This document shows, in pieces, positions 14,739 through 17,016 of a stretch of 17,016 nt of DNA. The stretch lies in assembly GCA_030593785.1 (NCBI GenBank), contig JAUVGM010000009.1, positions 1 through 17,016 on the forward strand. Reading direction: 5' to 3'. The stretch is from Gammaproteobacteria bacterium. GTDB lineage: Bacteria > Pseudomonadota > Gammaproteobacteria > UBA6429 > Thiohalophilaceae. The translations under genes and the position numbers were made by a program. The stretch's first letter is position 1; each line of letters begins with the position of its first letter. The notes under the pieces were generated by a model. It was not told the origin of the DNA. It searched no databases and was given only the letters and a program-made list of their open reading frames with translations.

Positions 14739-15554
14739 TTATTTTTCTTTAATGACCGTTTTAGCTCGAACTTCATGATCATTATTGTCTTTCTGGATTT
14801 TTAAAATCAAATCCCAGTTACCCGGTTGCGTTAAAGTAATACTTTGCTGGTATATACCCGGTTCAACTTCCTGCATGGTAAAACTTGTATCCAGTTTACT
14901 GTCGGCAGGCCTTAAAAATATTCCGCTAACTTTTGCATTTCTCACAACTTGATCTGTTTTTGTTTTAATCTCGACCCTGAATATTGCCGGTTTATTAACG
15001 ACGGCTTCACCTAACCATCCTTTACGAATAGTCCAGTTGCGTAATTTTTGTGTTTCAAAACGTTTTACATAATCATTATATTGATTTTGTTTTTGATGAT
15101 AGTCATGGCTTACTGTGCCAGGGAAATGAGAGCTTACTTTTCCACCTGAACGTGGTGCAGGCAATAAAAGTTTTGCAACACTACTATCCATGCCTTTTGT
15201 TGCAAACATAATGAAAAATGAATCCATAATAATCAGGATAACAAAAAATATTACAATTGCTGCTGGGGCCCAGTGAAAACCAAAACCTTCTTTACCCGCC
15301 TTGCGCCGAGCATCACGTTGTGAAGTTATGATAGCTAATACATAGACACTAACCAAATACAGCGCGATATGAATAGCAAACACATCTGCACCCGGCCAGT
15401 TAAAAATTGAAATAGGAACAAAGATCGCAGTAACGGCAAACGCCATAACAGTAGCCACCATTTTTCCTGACATATTGCTTACGCTATATAACACTATAAA
15501 TACGGTAGCAATTAAAGAAACACCGCCTAATAAGGTCACTAATATATTTGTCAC
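14739..15554 (-). CDS. ccoH: FixH/CcoH family cbb3 oxidase assembly protein with extra N-terminal membrane domain
   Basis: CcoH/FixH is an inner-membrane factor needed for stable assembly of cbb3 oxidase. The C-terminal part (about 92-271) is a typical FixH unit: the HWAP opening, a transmembrane helix (about 96-118), the FPGTVSHDYH segment, and a periplasmic beta domain ending in the PGNWDLILKI pattern. Unusually, about 90 residues precede it with three further predicted helices (about 4-25, 32-51, 57-77) and a basic loop (79-90), making 271 residues where FixH proteins are usually about 150-180. The start is GTG 15554, with AGGA about 12 nt upstream and only 6 nt after the ccoG stop, so the genes are coupled. 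The FixH identity rests on the C-terminal domain and on position between ccoG and ccoI; the role of the extra domain is unknown. Confidence 0.85.
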   Translation of the reverse strand: MTNILVTLLGGVSLIATVFIVLYSVSNMSGKMVATVMAFAVTAIFVPISIFNWPGADVFAIHIALYLVSVYVLAIITSQRDARRKAGKEGFGFHWAPAAIVIFFVILIIMDSFFIMFATKGMDSSVAKLLLPAPRSGGKVSSHFPGTVSHDYHQKQNQYNDYVKRFETQKLRNWTIRKGWLGEAVVNKPAIFRVEIKTKTDQVVRNAKVSGIFLRPADSKLDTSFTMQEVEPGIYQQSITLTQPGNWDLILKIQKDNNDHEVRAKTVIKEK

Positions 15555-15560
15555 GCTATC

Positions 15561-16988
15561 TTATTTCCTATTTTTTTTCAGTAGTCGTTGTGGTACATAA
15601 AAAACATTTTGCTGACTGACTTTTCGTTTAACTTTACTGTCTACTGAATTAATAACAAAATTAATTTTAGTTCTACTTTTCTTTACATTTTCTGGTGCAA
15701 TTCTGATTTTAGCAATCAACTTAACACTGTGTTCGGCAGCAAGATGGATTTCGCTAAACCGTCCCATATCCAATTCAGCACCATCCAGCCCTTCTATTGA
15801 GATAAGATATTTTACTGGCTTGGTTGTCTTATTATTTATTTTAATATCATAACGATTTTGTACACGACCATCTGATAATGTTACCGACAATGGCTGACGA
15901 ACCTGTCGTACCAACATTTCTGTATCACTACGGTTTGCAACACTCCAAACAAGTAAAGAAATTGTCGCAACCAATGCCAAAGCATAGCCAATATTTTTTC
16001 CCTTAAAGAGTTGAGTCTTTTTCCCTTCAAGAGCATGCTCAGATGAATATTGAATTAAACCTGTTGGAAACTTAATCGACGTCATAATGGTATTACAGGC
16101 ATCTATACACAAAGCACAGGAAGTACATTGATATTGCATTCCATTTCTTATATCGATACCGGTAGGACAAACCTGTACACAATAACCACAATCAATACAA
16201 TCTCCGACCTCAGCGTTATCACGTTCTGCAGAAGTCATTAATCCTTTTTTAGGTTTTAGTCTTCCTTTCTCTCGCTCACCACGACTTTCATCGTAAGCAA
16301 CAATCAAGGTATCCGAATCAAACATCACTGCCTGAAAACGGGCATAGGGACACATATAGGTACACACTTGTTCCCGCGCCATGCCTGCCATTACATAAGT
16401 TGTCATAGCTAAAAACAAGGTTGTTGCATAAGCAGCAAAAGGAGCGCTGCCTGTGAACATTTCTACGATAAGATCGGGAGCATTACCCCAGTAAAGGGTA
16501 AAAGATAAACCGGTTAACAGAGAAACAAGCAGCCATAAAAAATGAGTTAAACCCATTTTAATGATCTTCTCATTACTCCAGTCAGCCTGTGCAAGTTTTA
16601 TACGCGCATTTCGTTCACCTTGCACCAGGCGTTCTATAAAGACAAAAACATCTGTCCACAAAGTCTGGAAACAAAAATAACCGCAGAAAACTCGACCCGC
16701 AAGACCGGTAACAAAGAAGAGTAAAAAAGCACCAATAATCAGGAGGCCGGCTAACCAGAATATATCTTGCGCATAAACAACAAGGTCGAAAATATAAAAA
16801 CGTCTGCCTTCTATATCAAACAGAATAGCTTGTTCAGGACCAACTTCTCGAGACCAGCGTAACCAGGGTAATAAAAAATAAACCGCATAGGCAAGAAGAA
16901 GTATGCCGCTTTTTATAGAACGATAACGTCCTTTAACCGAGCGTGGAAATATCTCAATCCGTTCCTGAAATAATACTTCTTCTGGCAT
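15561..16988 (-). CDS. ccoG: Cytochrome c oxidase accessory protein CcoG (membrane polyferredoxin, copper reductase)
   Basis: CcoG is an iron-sulfur membrane protein of cbb3 biogenesis, reported in other bacteria to reduce Cu(II) to Cu(I) for oxidase assembly. In 475 residues there are five likely helices (about 28-45, 73-97, 146-168, 183-204, 332-351). Membrane-side cysteine pairs CGYFC (102-106) and CTYMC (209-213) precede two ferredoxin-type 4Fe-4S motifs, C264xxC267xxC270xxxC274 and C288xxC291xxC294xxxC298. A C-terminal periplasmic immunoglobulin-like domain (about 355-475) follows. The length and order are typical. ATG 16988 has only a weak upstream AGG. It heads the visible ccoG-H-I-S unit; only 28 bases remain beyond it, so any upstream ccoNOQP genes or FNR sites are outside the window. 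Confidence 0.96.
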   Translation of the reverse strand: MPEEVLFQERIEIFPRSVKGRYRSIKSGILLLAYAVYFLLPWLRWSREVGPEQAILFDIEGRRFYIFDLVVYAQDIFWLAGLLIIGAFLLFFVTGLAGRVFCGYFCFQTLWTDVFVFIERLVQGERNARIKLAQADWSNEKIIKMGLTHFLWLLVSLLTGLSFTLYWGNAPDLIVEMFTGSAPFAAYATTLFLAMTTYVMAGMAREQVCTYMCPYARFQAVMFDSDTLIVAYDESRGEREKGRLKPKKGLMTSAERDNAEVGDCIDCGYCVQVCPTGIDIRNGMQYQCTSCALCIDACNTIMTSIKFPTGLIQYSSEHALEGKKTQLFKGKNIGYALALVATISLLVWSVANRSDTEMLVRQVRQPLSVTLSDGRVQNRYDIKINNKTTKPVKYLISIEGLDGAELDMGRFSEIHLAAEHSVKLIAKIRIAPENVKKSRTKINFVINSVDSKVKRKVSQQNVFYVPQRLLKKNRK

Positions 16989-17016
16989 AGCGATAGCTAA
17001 CCTGTAATACCCAATA

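Overview
The window looks like a chromosomal segment of a fairly AT-rich gammaproteobacterium. The order M16 peptidase pair / ftsY-ftsE-ftsX / rpoH is a conserved gammaproteobacterial neighbourhood, known for example from Pseudomonas. The cbb3 oxidase maturation genes ccoG-ccoH-ccoI-ccoS point to microaerobic respiration. A HrcA-type CIRCE operator in front of rpoH argues against an enterobacterium. I cannot name the genus. No phage, plasmid, CRISPR, rRNA or tRNA signal is visible.

Layout. On the minus strand at 1-1868 are two M16 peptidase-family genes: a catalytically dead lipoprotein cut by the window edge, and an active zinc protease. They diverge from the plus-strand cluster ftsY (1976-3001), ftsE (3101-3772), ftsX (3769-4740), a receiver-receiver-GGDEF protein (4849-6198) and rpoH (6355-7209), which ends at a strong terminator (7232-7263). 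A 102-bp element with perfect 16-bp inverted ends (7273-7374) follows. From 7417 on, all genes are on the minus strand: a receiver-EAL phosphodiesterase; an uncharacterised pair made of a VWA-domain membrane protein and a coiled-coil membrane protein; a 33-codon single-helix membrane peptide with its own promoter and terminator, too short for routine gene calling; then ccoS, ccoI, an enlarged ccoH/fixH and ccoG, transcribed in the order ccoG-H-I-S.

Function. ftsY (SRP receptor) and ftsEX (divisome ABC complex) are envelope and secretion housekeeping genes, and rpoH is the heat-shock sigma factor. The two c-di-GMP enzymes flank rpoH and should have opposite activities: the GGDEF protein looks like an active synthase without a product-inhibition site and with a degenerate first receiver, and the EAL protein retains every expected catalytic residue. 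ccoG, H, I and S build cbb3 cytochrome oxidase; the structural ccoNOP genes are probably just beyond the right edge.

Most notable signals: (1) upstream of rpoH, a near-consensus sigma-E promoter (GAACTT, 16-nt spacer, TCTAA) overlaps a near-perfect CIRCE operator, with an extra half-site 16 bp downstream, suggesting that envelope-stress activation and HrcA repression meet at one promoter; (2) the unannotated 33-aa membrane peptide gene; (3) the VWA/coiled-coil membrane pair of unknown role; (4) a ccoH with an extra three-helix N-terminal membrane domain; (5) two different palindromic intergenic repeats lying inside the cco operon.
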